The notes beneath the pieces were generated by a model. That model was not told the DNA's origin. It searched no databases and was given only the letters and a program-made list of their open reading frames with translations. Positions 49,477-58,158 of a stretch of DNA of 64,000 nucleotides are shown here, in pieces (the stretch's first letter is position 1; each line of letters begins with the position of its first letter). This stretch comes from Alkalihalobacillus pseudalcaliphilus (GTDB taxonomy: Bacteria; Bacillota; Bacilli; Bacillales; Bacillaceae_D), in NCBI GenBank assembly GCA_001038565.1, contig LFJO01000001.1, positions 246,480 to 310,479 on the forward strand, read 5' to 3'. The position numbers were made by a program, and so were the translations under genes.

Positions 49477-49801
49477 ACGAGAAAAACATCCGAGTGACAG
49501 CCATTAACGCAACTCCGGTAATGACCGTTATCGACAAACTTTTAGAGAATATCGCAACGGCTATAGTTGGGATGAGTACGATCATGACAGTTTGGTCCAT
49601 CACAAAGCCCGTGTCATCGACATGAATAACACTTTGAATAACGAGTGCTGTTAAAATACAGACAGGGATAAACGATAACCATTTAAGAAAAGGCTCTGGC
49701 AGCTGTAATTTTTTTATGAAAATAAAAGGTAAAATTCTTGGGATTAACGTAACGAGTGCACAGCCAATGATTAGTAAAAGAATCGATGTACTTAGCGTCA
49801 T
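49475..49801 (-). CDS. azlD: Branched-chain amino acid export subunit AzlD type
   Basis: A 108-residue protein with four helices. ALVTLIPRILPFIFI and PEPFLKWLSFIPVCILTALVIQSV are the AzlD family pattern. It pairs with AzlC, whose stop overlaps this start by four bases (ATGA), to form an exporter for branched-chain amino acids or analogues. The ATG is at 49801. It is the second gene of the minus-strand azlCD pair and shares its terminator with the gene on the other strand. Confidence 0.87.
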   Translation of the reverse strand: MTLSTSILLLIIGCALVTLIPRILPFIFIKKLQLPEPFLKWLSFIPVCILTALVIQSVIHVDDTGFVMDQTVMIVLIPTIAVAIFSKSLSITVITGVALMAVTRMFFS

Positions 49802-50532
49802 TTTTCTGTCACCACCCCTATCGTTGCCACGATAATTGTTGCAACAATTAATGCGATATGTGAAGGCATCATCGTCATCAAGATGAGCATCGCAATAATC
49901 ATATAAATAACTAGTGAGAGATGATGCTTTAATTTGTCAGATGCAACCGATTGAAGCTGTAAGATAAGTAAAGCGATAAACATCGCTGTTAAAGCGTAAT
50001 CAAGTCCTAGTGCTTCTGGGTTGGCAATCCACTTGGCTAAGACAGAACCTGTGAGACATGCTAAAACCCAAGTTGCATAAGCACTGAAATTCAGCCCGTA
50101 CATCCAGTTTGGTGTGAGTTTATAACCTCTTGCCCGTTGATTAGCGGCTACTCCAAAGCTTTCATCTGTAACAAAGGCACCGATAAGGATGTTTTTTTTC
50201 ATAGAAAAATCTTTGAAGTGTGGTGCCAATGATAAGCAAAGCAAAAAGTGACGTAGATTTACGATAAAGGTCGTAAACACAATCGCAGCAAGTGGAGTTG
50301 CTGCTGCCAACAAGCCATAAATAATGAATTGCGATGCACCACCATACATAAATATCGCAAACAGTGTAATCTCTAAGGGACTTAAGTTAGAAGCGACGCC
50401 AACGAGTCCGGCTGCAATACCAACGCTTGTATAACCCATTACAGTTGGGATACTAGCCTTTGCACCATTCAAGGCATTCATTTCAATATCGTTATTTATT
50501 ATTTCCTTGATGTGTGCATTAGCCATCCCCAT
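49798..50532 (-). CDS. azlC: AzlC family permease
   Basis: A 244-residue permease with about six helices. GYTSVGIAAGLVGVASNLSPLEITLFAIFMYGGASQFI and FIVNLRHFLLCLSLAPHFKD and AFVTDESFGVA are diagnostic for AzlC. With AzlD it exports branched-chain amino acids and confers azaleucine resistance in B. subtilis. The start ATG at 50532 has AAAGGGG about ten bases upstream; further in-frame Met at residue 3 is possible. A TrmB-type regulator lies upstream on the same strand and could control it. Confidence 0.88.
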   Translation of the reverse strand: MGMANAHIKEIINNDIEMNALNGAKASIPTVMGYTSVGIAAGLVGVASNLSPLEITLFAIFMYGGASQFIIYGLLAAATPLAAIVFTTFIVNLRHFLLCLSLAPHFKDFSMKKNILIGAFVTDESFGVAANQRARGYKLTPNWMYGLNFSAYATWVLACLTGSVLAKWIANPEALGLDYALTAMFIALLILQLQSVASDKLKHHLSLVIYMIIAMLILMTMMPSHIALIVATIIVATIGVVTEK

Positions 50533-50649
50533 GATTCATTCCCCTTTACGTCTTAATCTGTTTTAGTACATAATTATACATGCTTCACTGTATTAAAGTA
50601 GTTAGTCTTATAACGTCTAAGTTTTTTTGTAAGAAAATACGGTTCATCC

Positions 50650-51459
50650 TTACATGAACCGTTTACCGGTAACAACACGATAAAGATCTTTGTTCTCTTT
50701 CCAAAGGGAAGCGGCTCTTTCAGGGCCAACTTCTTGGGTTAATTTCGAGTACATCATATCATGTCGAATATATTCTAATGCCACTAAGATCAGGGCTGGG
50801 TCCGTTGATTTAATTGCCCAAGCGCTTGTATCTGGTACAAAGTTAGCAATGACAACCTCTTTTTGATCGCGTACAACAATGGTTAAATGTCCACTTACTC
50901 GTTCTTCGGCAATTTCAGGCTCCATATAATCATGGTGAATCGTTACACCTAATTCAGTTTGAGGTGCACCGAAAATGAGTGAATACACATCCAACCCATC
51001 ATTAAGACGTCTCTCAACATCTTCAAGGATTGGCGTTACTTGAGGACTCCATAGGGATAACCATAATTCATCCTCTGCTTTGTTGATTAAATCAATCATC
51101 TCCGCTAAGACATTATCATCTGAGCTAATACGATGAATGACATCAACCTCTTGTTCAATTTCCAGTGAACCAAGCTGTTGTTCTAGGTAATCAAAAGACT
51201 CTTGAAAATTTACACGCATCCTAGTAAGTAATTCTTTGGCAGGTAATGGTGCGTATGTAACAGGATCCGATGGAACCGTATAAACAGCCCCTTTATCTAC
51301 GAGCTTACCAACGACCTCGTAAATCATCGAACGAGGAACACCTGAACGTTTACTTATTTCGTAACCCGTAACAGGAGAATGACGTAACAAGCTTATGTAG
51401 GCCTTACATTCATACTTTGAAAAGCCAAGTTTTTGCAGTTCTTTATAGACGTCCTCCAT
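50650..51459 (-). CDS. TrmB-family transcriptional regulator
   Basis: A 269-residue regulator. Residues about 1-75 are the TrmB winged helix (YKELQKLGFSKYECKAYISLLR, TGYEISKRSGVPRSMIYEVVGKLVDKG). The remaining part is a phospholipase-D-like sensing domain (DNVLAEMIDLINKAEDELWLSLWSP, VYSLIFGAP, GHLTIVVRDQKEVVIANF). Such proteins usually sense sugars or other small ligands. ATG 51459 follows GGTGGAGG; the ATG at 51474 is upstream of that site and is rejected. It lies ahead of azlCD on the same strand, with about 115 bases between. Confidence 0.85.
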   Translation of the reverse strand: MEDVYKELQKLGFSKYECKAYISLLRHSPVTGYEISKRSGVPRSMIYEVVGKLVDKGAVYTVPSDPVTYAPLPAKELLTRMRVNFQESFDYLEQQLGSLEIEQEVDVIHRISSDDNVLAEMIDLINKAEDELWLSLWSPQVTPILEDVERRLNDGLDVYSLIFGAPQTELGVTIHHDYMEPEIAEERVSGHLTIVVRDQKEVVIANFVPDTSAWAIKSTDPALILVALEYIRHDMMYSKLTQEVGPERAASLWKENKDLYRVVTGKRFM

Positions 51460-51582
51460 TTTAACCTCCACCATTAGTCGTTAGCTCTATCATTACTATA
51501 AGGAAAGTGGCTAATATTTGTCAATTACGTAAATGAAGTTGGAAAAATCAGATTTTAATAATTTTTGATAATGAGAAGAAGA

Positions 51583-51669
51583 TTCAATGCGGAGCAAATG
51601 GAAATACGCAGCAATGGGTCTATAAAAAGAGCAATCAATGCTGTGTAAATATAAATACTCCGCATTGAA
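51583..51669. repeat. 87-base nested inverted repeat
   Basis: TTCAATGCGGAG (51583-51594) pairs perfectly with CTCCGCATTGAA (51658-51669). Inside, ACGCAGCA pairs with TGCTGTGT (one G-U). It lies between the helD terminator and the TrmB-type gene. It could be a small non-coding element or a solo mobile remnant. Confidence 0.5.
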
Positions 51670-51711
51670 AACAATAAAGAGGTATTCACGTATCTATGAT
51701 AAAAAACGAAC

Positions 51712-51743
51712 AAACCAGCTACCTAGAGTGGGGTAGCTGGTTT
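51712..51743 (-). terminator. Terminator of helD
   Basis: AAACCAGCTACC (51712-51723) pairs perfectly with GGTAGCTGGTTT (51732-51743). On the minus strand a T-rich stretch (GTTCGTTTTTT) follows. Confidence 0.8.
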
Positions 51744-51748
51744 GGATA

Positions 51749-53791
51749 TTAATTTGATAAAAGTGGTGTAACGGTTTGCTTGTAAAATAAACGAAGATGA
51801 TGTAAAGCACGCGTACAAGCTACATATAAAAGTTTTGTCGCTAAAGTTTCGTGTGGGTAGTTCTCTTCATCTGCACCTAAAATTAATACGGCGTCGAACT
51901 CTAATCCTTTTGCAACATATACAGGGAGGATGGAGATACCGCCATGATATGTTTGATCTTCATAGGAAACAAGTGATAAATCAGGGATCGTTTGGTTAAG
52001 TTTCTCATAATAAAATTTCGTATCGGCTTCGTTTCTCGTAATGAGTGTGATCGTATTCATCTCTTTTGTTTGCATCGTTTGAATCCAGTCGATAATTTGA
52101 ATGAGTTCCTCTGACTCGTTCACTTTTTGTATATGCACGTCTTCACCACTACGAAAAACAGGCTTGGCTAATAGAGCAGGCTTTTCTAGGCTTTTAAGAA
52201 TTTTATTGGAGAATTCAATGATTTCATAAGTGGAACGGTAGCTTTTTTCCATCTCAAAATAAGCTGTTTTTTGTGAGTCTAATATATCAACAAATGTTTG
52301 CCAATCTGAAATCCCTTCTTGGCTATGAATCCCTTGGGAAAGATCGCCTAAGATTGTAAAGCTCTGTCCTCTTGTCCGTTCTTTTAAAACAGAAAGCTGG
52401 TATGGTGAGAAATCCTGAGCTTCGTCAATAACAACGTGGTCGAAACGTTTATCTTTTTCAAGTCCATACCAAAGCTGTTGAATGTGAAGTAAGGGTGCTA
52501 AGTCCTCGAATTCAAGTGTGAAAGGATGGTTTGTATCTGCAACGGCAACATGCGTGTCTTTTAAAATTTGGATATACAGATCGTACGGTTTTCTGTTTTT
52601 CCATTTACGTAAATAATGACGAAGGAGTGTGTTCGCTTGTTTCTTTGCTGTTTGTTGTTCTTTTTTATCATCAAAACGTTTTACTTCTATTTCGATCCAC
52701 CTTTTCAAACGAGCTCTTGTCCGCTCGTACTTTGTCATAGCAGGGCTATCTTTAAAGTCATGTTCAAACCATTGTAATAACGTTTGATGAGAAAATATAA
52801 CACCCGGCCAAGGTTCAAAGTCTTCTTCTGGAATCCAATCCATGGCGAATTGCTGGACTTTTGCTTCAACCTTCTTTTTAAAATCTAAATCAATTTTGCT
52901 TGAACGATGATTTTGTTGCTTGGTCGTTCCCTCAAAATAATCACGCCGTCGTTTGTTCATAGATTGCAATTTTAATCTGTCATCGTCTAAGGTATTTAAC
53001 GCCCATGTCGAAAAAGTAGTTTGTTGAATGTCACCAACACCGAGCTCAGGAAGTACACTTGAGATGTAGTCTAGGAAAACCGTATTTGGGGCAAAGATGA
53101 TCATTTTCTCGGCACGAATCTTTTCGCGATATTCATAAAGTAAATAAGCAAGGCGATGAAGAGCTACTGTTGTTTTTCCACTTCCGGCAACTCCTTGAAT
53201 GATAACAGCATCACTTTGACGATGACGAATGATTTCGTTTTGTTCTCCTTGAATAGTTGAAACAATGTCACGTAAACGATTATCTTTTTGCTCCCCAAGT
53301 TTATGGAGTAGAAACGCATCTCCTCCACTAATTTCCGCTTGCCCTTTCAAATAGTTATCTACGACACGTTGCACCTTTTGATTACGAACGACGATATTAC
53401 GCTTTAAATGAATCTCGCCATCAATAAAACCATCTGGAGAATCATAATAGACATCATCCTCACTTCCGGAAAAAGCGTAAAATAAACTAGATACAGGGGC
53501 ACGCCAGTCAATAATCACAAGTTGACTATTTTCTTCATTTGTTACTCCTGTTTTGCCAATATAATAAGATTTCAGTTGCTCTTCATCAAATGCTTTAAAG
53601 TCTAAACGTCCAAAGTAAGGATCATTGTAAGCACGCTTGATTGCCTCAAGCTGCCTTTCTCTACTTGCATCAATAACCTGTAAACTAAAATCATCTCCAT
53701 GGTAAGGCTCTATCTGACAAAGTTCGTCATACTGCTTTCTAATGATACGTAGTTTTTGTTCTAATATTTGTTCCTCGGTTCTTAATTCCAT
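51749..53791 (-). CDS. helD: RNA polymerase-recycling helicase-like protein HelD
   Basis: A 680-residue UvrD/Rep-like ATPase that frees stalled or post-termination RNA polymerase. After a short N-terminal helical arm comes PYFGRLDF (58-65), LVIIDWRAPVSSLFYAF, Walker A GVAGSGKTT (200-208), HVVIDEAQDFSPYQL (Walker B), GDLSQGIHS, MEKSYRSTYEII, and YVAKGLEFDAVLILGADE with VACTRALHHL. It is shorter than B. subtilis HelD (about 774 residues as I recall), mainly at the N-terminal arm that enters the RNA polymerase channel. ATG 53791 follows AGGAGGATTTGAG. It is a single-gene unit. Confidence 0.9.
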   Translation of the reverse strand: MELRTEEQILEQKLRIIRKQYDELCQIEPYHGDDFSLQVIDASRERQLEAIKRAYNDPYFGRLDFKAFDEEQLKSYYIGKTGVTNEENSQLVIIDWRAPVSSLFYAFSGSEDDVYYDSPDGFIDGEIHLKRNIVVRNQKVQRVVDNYLKGQAEISGGDAFLLHKLGEQKDNRLRDIVSTIQGEQNEIIRHRQSDAVIIQGVAGSGKTTVALHRLAYLLYEYREKIRAEKMIIFAPNTVFLDYISSVLPELGVGDIQQTTFSTWALNTLDDDRLKLQSMNKRRRDYFEGTTKQQNHRSSKIDLDFKKKVEAKVQQFAMDWIPEEDFEPWPGVIFSHQTLLQWFEHDFKDSPAMTKYERTRARLKRWIEIEVKRFDDKKEQQTAKKQANTLLRHYLRKWKNRKPYDLYIQILKDTHVAVADTNHPFTLEFEDLAPLLHIQQLWYGLEKDKRFDHVVIDEAQDFSPYQLSVLKERTRGQSFTILGDLSQGIHSQEGISDWQTFVDILDSQKTAYFEMEKSYRSTYEIIEFSNKILKSLEKPALLAKPVFRSGEDVHIQKVNESEELIQIIDWIQTMQTKEMNTITLITRNEADTKFYYEKLNQTIPDLSLVSYEDQTYHGGISILPVYVAKGLEFDAVLILGADEENYPHETLATKLLYVACTRALHHLRLFYKQTVTPLLSN

Positions 53792-53925
53792 CTCAAATCC
53801 TCCTTTTTTAGCTCTCTCTATTGTCTACAATATGTCAAAAAAAATATAGACTTATATTTAAAAATTTGTTAAGCTATTTAATGTACAAGTGCCTAAAACA
53901 AATTACATAATTTGGAAAATAGACA

Positions 53926-53967
53926 ACCCGCTTTGAATAGCCTTTTGTGCTATATAGCGGTTTTTTT
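53926..53967 (+). terminator. Orphan plus-strand terminator between helD and the next gene
   Basis: CCGCT/AGCGG and ATAGC/GCTAT stems stack around a CTTTTGT loop and are followed by seven T. No plus-strand gene lies upstream within reach, since helD is on the other strand. It may end a small RNA or attenuate the 91-residue gene at 54042. Confidence 0.55.
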
Positions 53968-54041
53968 GTGTTAGAAAAGAGTATTGTTTTAGTGAATTAG
54001 CTCATAAGTATCTAGAAACAAGATATGAAGAGGGTGAGTGA

Positions 54042-54317
54042 ATGAAACAGTATCGAACCGATAATAGACAGGTTATGGCTCCTTATACACCCGTACAATC
54101 GGTGAATTGGTTTTCGCCCAATCATTTTCAGAATACAGTCGAGGCTCAAAGAACATTATCTGCCGTTTATCCTGCTATTTTATATGGTTTTGAAGATGTT
54201 CAGGTCGTAGGTTATGAGCATGCATTAACAGAAGCGGTTGCTATCGGTTATTTATTAGGGCAGGGATATTCCTTTCAACAAGCGATAGAGATCGTCCAAT
54301 CATGGTGGCGACCATAA
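54042..54317 (+). CDS. Unknown 91-residue protein
   Basis: The ATG follows GAAGAGGGTGAGTGA, a good ribosome site. The product has a Pro/Tyr/Asn-rich first half (VMAPYTPVQSVNWFSPNHFQ) and a helical second half (HALTEAVAIGYLLGQGYSFQQAIEIVQSWW). No signal peptide or clear membrane helix. I do not recognise the family. It is followed by another small gene on the same strand; the two may form a unit. The upstream terminator could regulate it. Confidence 0.65.
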   Translation: MKQYRTDNRQVMAPYTPVQSVNWFSPNHFQNTVEAQRTLSAVYPAILYGFEDVQVVGYEHALTEAVAIGYLLGQGYSFQQAIEIVQSWWRP

Positions 54318-54428
54318 AATTCTCTAACAGCTCTAAGAAGTGCTTCATTATTTTCTCATCTATGTTTAAAAGAAGTAAGGATGGGGGATGCTTTTTAATG
54401 TAAGCATGCAAGTTAAGGAGAGTTGAAT

Positions 54429-54593
54429 ATGCTAGGTCATGAGGAAGTATTTCTTCTTGTAAGGGATAAGCTCATGTTAGAAAGAATGGTTCAGCAAACA
54501 GCTGACGAGGGATTAATTTCCTCCTTAATGGATGAGATAGCATTAATAGAACAAGCATTAAATAGTGACCAAATAGATAAAAACCTTATCTGA
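54429..54593 (+). CDS. Unknown 54-residue small protein
   Basis: The frame begins GHEEVFLLVRDKLMLERMVQ and ends SDQIDKNLI; it is acidic and helical. AAGGAG (54415-54420) stands eight bases ahead of the ATG, a strong ribosome site, and a 16-bp-stem terminator follows 55 bases after the stop, which together support a real gene. I do not recognise it. It lies 111 bases after the 91-residue gene and is probably co-transcribed with it. Confidence 0.6.
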   Translation: MLGHEEVFLLVRDKLMLERMVQQTADEGLISSLMDEIALIEQALNSDQIDKNLI

Positions 54594-54647
54594 ATAAACC
54601 TAATTATACCAATGTATACAAAAACAATCACAATTAATTCCATTATG

Positions 54648-54685
54648 AATCAAAAACCACACCAACCGCGGTGTGGTTTTTGATT
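54648..54685. terminator. Bidirectional terminator after the two small genes
   Basis: AATCAAAAACCACACC (54648-54663) pairs perfectly over 16 bp with GGTGTGGTTTTTGATT (54670-54685) around AACCGC. Confidence 0.88.
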
Positions 54686-54881
54686 CGAGTTAGTTGTGTT
54701 CTTTAAAGAAGCCATACTTGAGCCTATTTTGACGTATTAAAAGATATGGAAGCGGTCTAAACCATGAAGAGGTGGCTAATCGACTTTCATTAAGAACATC
54801 AAAATTCTCCAACCCAAAATGAGATATAATCAGATATTTCAGATATAATGAACTAGAGTCATTTATCTTAGGAGGCCATGA

Positions 54882-55358
54882 ATGTTAACAACGAGAGAAG
54901 CCGTGTTTGAGGAATTGACAACTTTGAGTGATTTTTGGTTGGATATGATTATTGAAATGAATAGAGCTGCGAATAGAGATGATCCAGACGAATCACGCAA
55001 ACAAGCTGTTTATGAACGTTTTGTTGAATTATATCGTTCAGAGCAGTTACTATTTCGAGTCGCCTTAAATGAGTATGGAGAGATCGTTGCCTGTGCAGGG
55101 GGTGTCCTTTGGAGTGAGTATCTGTACCCCTTGGCATCCAAGCCATCGCTAGCAGGTTGGGTTGTCAGCGTCTATACAAAACCTGACTATCGGGGAAGAG
55201 GGCTAGCGAGACAATTAGTTAAAGAAGTGTTAGAGTGGCATCAAGCAAATGGTTGTCAAAGCTCTAGGCTTTGGTCGAGTGAATCAGCAGAACCTATTTA
55301 TCAAGGGTTGGGTTTTAAACAATTACCAATCTATTCGAAAAGGTTAGATGAAAGTTAA
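54882..55358 (+). CDS. GNAT family N-acetyltransferase
   Basis: A 158-residue acetyltransferase. VVSVYTKPDYRGRGLARQLVKEVLEW contains the acetyl-CoA-binding motif (YRGRGLA), and SAEPIYQGLGFKQL the closing segment. An insertion before it, LWSEYLYPLASKPSLAGWV, is seen in GNATs acting on small molecules. The ATG follows TTAGGAGGCCATGA. It is 15 bases upstream of a sugar O-acetyltransferase gene, so the two probably share a transcript. Substrate unknown. Confidence 0.85.
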   Translation: MLTTREAVFEELTTLSDFWLDMIIEMNRAANRDDPDESRKQAVYERFVELYRSEQLLFRVALNEYGEIVACAGGVLWSEYLYPLASKPSLAGWVVSVYTKPDYRGRGLARQLVKEVLEWHQANGCQSSRLWSSESAEPIYQGLGFKQLPIYSKRLDES

Positions 55359-55373
55359 TAAAAAGGTGATGAG

Positions 55374-55940
55374 ATGATGAAAACAGAAAAGGAAAAAATG
55401 ATTGCTGGAGAGTTGTATAATGCCTTGGATCAAGAATTAACACATGAGCGTTTAAAAGCACGTAAATTAGCTAGGTATTATAATGATACGAGAGAAACAG
55501 AAGAACAGGAACGTCGAGACATTTTACATACACTGTTAGGTTCTTTTAAAAACCAAATTAATATTGAGCCAAACCTTCGCGTTGATTATGGATTTAATCT
55601 ACATGTTGGTGAAAACTTTTATGCCAACTTTGAATGTGTATTCCTTGATGTTTGTGAAATTGTTATCGGCGATGATTGCCTACTTGGGCCTGGTGTTCAC
55701 ATTTACACCGCCACGCATCCGTTAGATCCGATTGAGCGGGCATCCGGACTTGAATTTGGGAAGCCTGTGAAAATAGGCAATAAAGTGTGGATTGGTGGTC
55801 ATGCAACGATTAATCCAGGCGTTACAATTGGCGATCATGTTGTTGTTGCTTCAGGAGCTGTTGTAACCAAGGATGTACCAGATCATGTAGTAGTAGCGGG
55901 AAATCCTGCAAAGGTAGTCAAGGACATAAAACAACAATAG
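55374..55940 (+). CDS. maa: Maltose/galactoside O-acetyltransferase family (LbH)
   Basis: A 188-residue left-handed beta-helix acetyltransferase. The N-terminal MAC domain begins [32 protein letters not shown]; the hexapeptide repeats include [40 protein letters not shown] in consecutive pieces, the catalytic His in THPLDP, and [32 protein letters not shown]. It transfers acetyl from acetyl-CoA to sugars such as maltose or galactosides, usually for detoxification. The ATG at 55374 follows AAAGGTGATGAG; the next codon is also ATG. Confidence 0.88.
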   Translation: MMKTEKEKMIAGELYNALDQELTHERLKARKLARYYNDTRETEEQERRDILHTLLGSFKNQINIEPNLRVDYGFNLHVGENFYANFECVFLDVCEIVIGDDCLLGPGVHIYTATHPLDPIERASGLEFGKPVKIGNKVWIGGHATINPGVTIGDHVVVASGAVVTKDVPDHVVVAGNPAKVVKDIKQQ

Positions 55941-56011
55941 GAACATTTGTTCTTGTATTTGTTGTGGGTAGAATGGTAAGATAATAGTAAATGACTAAAG
56001 AGGAGAAATGT

Positions 56012-56461
56012 ATGAATAAGACGTTCAAACACTTTAAAGAAATGATAACAGAAGTGCTCCCTCTTAAAGAAGAACAAGCCGAAAGATTAGAGGCACCTAT
56101 TAAAGAAGGGAAATGGTCAATTCGAGAAATTGTCGCCCACCTTTATGGCTGGGATCAGTTCAATTTAGATACTATGGTTCCCAACATGGAAAACCAAGCG
56201 AGCTTATCAGTGTTTCCGGACCACGATTCATTTAATGAAAAAACATTACGATCCGTAGAAAATAAATCTAGTTACGAATTAATTGAAATGTTTATGGCAA
56301 CGAGAGAAGAGCTTGTCAACGCTTTAACTAAAATAGAACCGTCCGCTCGCTTTCACATAGGAGAAGGTAAACGTGCCTTTTCAGCCGAAAGCTTCACAAA
56401 GATATTCGTCAAACATGACGCCCACCACATTAAACAAATCAAAGACAAATTATCCCAATAG
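56012..56461 (+). CDS. DinB family protein
   Basis: A 149-residue four-helix-bundle protein of the DinB/YfiT-like superfamily. The metal-binding His residues are visible in REIVAHLYGWDQFN and in KHDAHHIKQIKDKL. Relatives act as thiol (bacillithiol)-dependent transferases or stress-induced proteins. ATG 56012 follows AGAGGAG by six bases; the ATG at 55991 lies before that site and is rejected. It stands between the O-acetyltransferase and bcrC, and repeat-like sequence follows it immediately. Confidence 0.82.
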   Translation: MNKTFKHFKEMITEVLPLKEEQAERLEAPIKEGKWSIREIVAHLYGWDQFNLDTMVPNMENQASLSVFPDHDSFNEKTLRSVENKSSYELIEMFMATREELVNALTKIEPSARFHIGEGKRAFSAESFTKIFVKHDAHHIKQIKDKLSQ

Positions 56462-56580
56462 TTTCGAAAGCTTGAGGTCCGCTGGCAGCCCAGATTAGCT
56501 CAGCACCACCCCGCAGGACGCGGAACGAGCATGTCTGTAGCGACGAGCAACGCTCTATGTTCGCCCTAACTTTAAAATAT
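56462..56580. repeat. Family F intergenic repeat remnant
   Basis: Contains CCAGATTAGCTCAGCACCACC, GCATGTCTGTAGCGACGAGC and AACGCTCTATGTTCGCCCTAACTTT; the last block recurs near 62170-62190 (ACGCTCTATGTTCGCACTTTC). It begins directly after the DinB stop codon. Confidence 0.55.
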
Positions 56581-56716
56581 AAAACAATATGCCAGCTCAA
56601 CTTCTTTTTGAGAAAGCATGTAAAAGTTAAGGAATTGTTAAATCCATGTAAAGCCTATGTTAAAATAAACTCACTTGCCCAAAGAGTTTCATAACATAGG
56701 AATTGGAGATTTATAT

Positions 56717-57313
56717 ATGAGAGACATCAATGAAAGCTTGTTTAGGGGAATCAATGATCTTGGTTTTGATTACCCGTTTTTAAATATGCCATTTATCATT
56801 ATTGCTGAGTATACTGTTATCTTCTTAGCATTAATGGTTTTATTTTTCTGGTTTACTAGAAACAAACAAAATCGTTATAAAGTATTAGCCGGTGGATTTG
56901 CTTTTATTTTAGCCTGGATTAGCGGGAATTTAATAGGATTATTGCATCATAACTATCAACCCTTTTACGAGCTAGAGCATGTTAACCAACTTGTCTTTAA
57001 AAATATTGATAACTCGTTTCCGAGTGACCATACCATTCTATTTTTTGCATTCTGCGTTACCTTCTGGCTCTTTAATAAAAGAAATATTGCTTGGCTTATA
57101 TTAGCGATATTAGTTGGGTTATCTCGTATGGCAGTTGGTGTTCATTATCCATTTGATATTTTGGTCGGTGCAGCCGTAGCGATTATTTTTGCTTATGTGA
57201 TGTATAAGTGGGTTCCGCGCTCGAAATTAGTGAATACATGTCTAGAATTTTATGAACATATCGAGGTTAAAGTTTGGCCAAAAAAAGATAAACAAAATCA
57301 GTATTATAGCTAA
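56717..57313 (+). CDS. bcrC: Undecaprenyl-diphosphatase, BcrC type (PAP2 family)
   Basis: A 198-residue membrane phosphatase that regenerates undecaprenyl phosphate for cell-wall synthesis and gives bacitracin resistance. The opening RDINESLFRGINDLGFDYPFLN is typical of BcrC. The PAP2 signature is present as NSFPSDHT (second motif) and SRMAVGVHYPFDILVG (third motif with catalytic His), and the first motif lies before it in the NQLVFKNID region. ATG 56717 follows GGAG at eight bases; the upstream in-frame start at 56675 has none. It complements the Bce-type module at 14.8-19.3 kb. A short terminator follows. Confidence 0.9.
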   Translation: MRDINESLFRGINDLGFDYPFLNMPFIIIAEYTVIFLALMVLFFWFTRNKQNRYKVLAGGFAFILAWISGNLIGLLHHNYQPFYELEHVNQLVFKNIDNSFPSDHTILFFAFCVTFWLFNKRNIAWLILAILVGLSRMAVGVHYPFDILVGAAVAIIFAYVMYKWVPRSKLVNTCLEFYEHIEVKVWPKKDKQNQYYS

Positions 57314-57314
57314 T

Positions 57315-57339
57315 AAAAAGCCGTTAACTCGGCTTTTTT
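57315..57339 (+). terminator. Terminator of bcrC
   Basis: AAAAAGCCG (57315-57323) pairs with CGGCTTTTT around TTAACT, followed by T. Confidence 0.8.
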
Positions 57340-57442
57340 GCATGAGTGAAGACACTATTCACAAATAGTAGTCGTACTCGTTAATTAATGGTACGATTTG
57401 AGTATAAAAGATTGAATATTCTTTAAAAGGGAGGGTGTGCGG

Positions 57443-58144
57443 ATGTTATTACATGTTCAAACATTTGGAACAGGCGAGCCTCTATTATTTTTACATGATG
57501 GTGGTGAGACGGGGCAATCGGACTTTTTACAACAAAAAGAATTTTTCACAAATTTTTTTCAAGTCATTATGACCGATTTACCAGGAAATGGAGAGTCCGA
57601 ACGTGATTATGATTCTATCCATGAATTAATACAGCTAGCGATGGAAGACTTATTGGAGACTTTGAAACATTATCATTGGAAAAAAGTGAATCTAGTTGCT
57701 AGTTCTGCAGGGGCGTTCTTAGCCATTCAGTTCGTCAAAACTTATCCACAATTTGTTAAGACTTTGTGTATAAGTGGCATTCATCCAGTCAAGTCCGAAG
57801 AATGGGAAAAGAATGAACAAGCTGTTAGGAAACAAAGAGAAGCCTTATTAGGTCACGCAGGTATGGATCAATTTTTTCAAAAAATAGCACCTAAATTTAT
57901 GACTTTATCATTAGAAGAGGATGGGTATCCTTTTGAAATAACAGCTGACTTATCCTTTGCCAAGCACATACCAACGTTAGTTATAGCAGGTGCCAAACAA
58001 CTCTCAGAACTACAGGGACTCGTCCATTATAGAGAAAAATACCCTGAAGTAGAAGTAGCTGCACTCCCATTTGCTGGTCATCTTGCTTATGTGGATGAGC
58101 CAAAGTTATTTAATGAAGTTCTTTTAAGATTTTTGAACCGTTAG
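57443..58144 (+). CDS. Alpha/beta hydrolase
   Basis: A 233-residue hydrolase. The oxyanion region reads LLFLHDGGETGQSDF, then VIMTDLPGNGES; the nucleophile elbow is ASSAGAFLAIQF (Ser in S-S-A-G), and the closing catalytic His is in LPFAGHLAYVDEPKLF. The acidic residue is probably in the TLVIAGAKQL strand region, though the usual Asp is not obvious there. Substrate unknown. ATG 57443 follows GGGAGG. The stop is immediately followed by the YhhN-family gene, so they are likely co-transcribed with the Nudix gene too. Confidence 0.82.
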   Translation: MLLHVQTFGTGEPLLFLHDGGETGQSDFLQQKEFFTNFFQVIMTDLPGNGESERDYDSIHELIQLAMEDLLETLKHYHWKKVNLVASSAGAFLAIQFVKTYPQFVKTLCISGIHPVKSEEWEKNEQAVRKQREALLGHAGMDQFFQKIAPKFMTLSLEEDGYPFEITADLSFAKHIPTLVIAGAKQLSELQGLVHYREKYPEVEVAALPFAGHLAYVDEPKLFNEVLLRFLNR

Positions 58145-58158
58145 TGGGGAGGTTAATT

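Noticed and set aside
54686..54881. Degenerate gene between the terminator and the GNAT gene
   Set aside because: A stretch near 54740-54790 can be read as protein-like fragments, but stops interrupt every frame and no family is recognisable.
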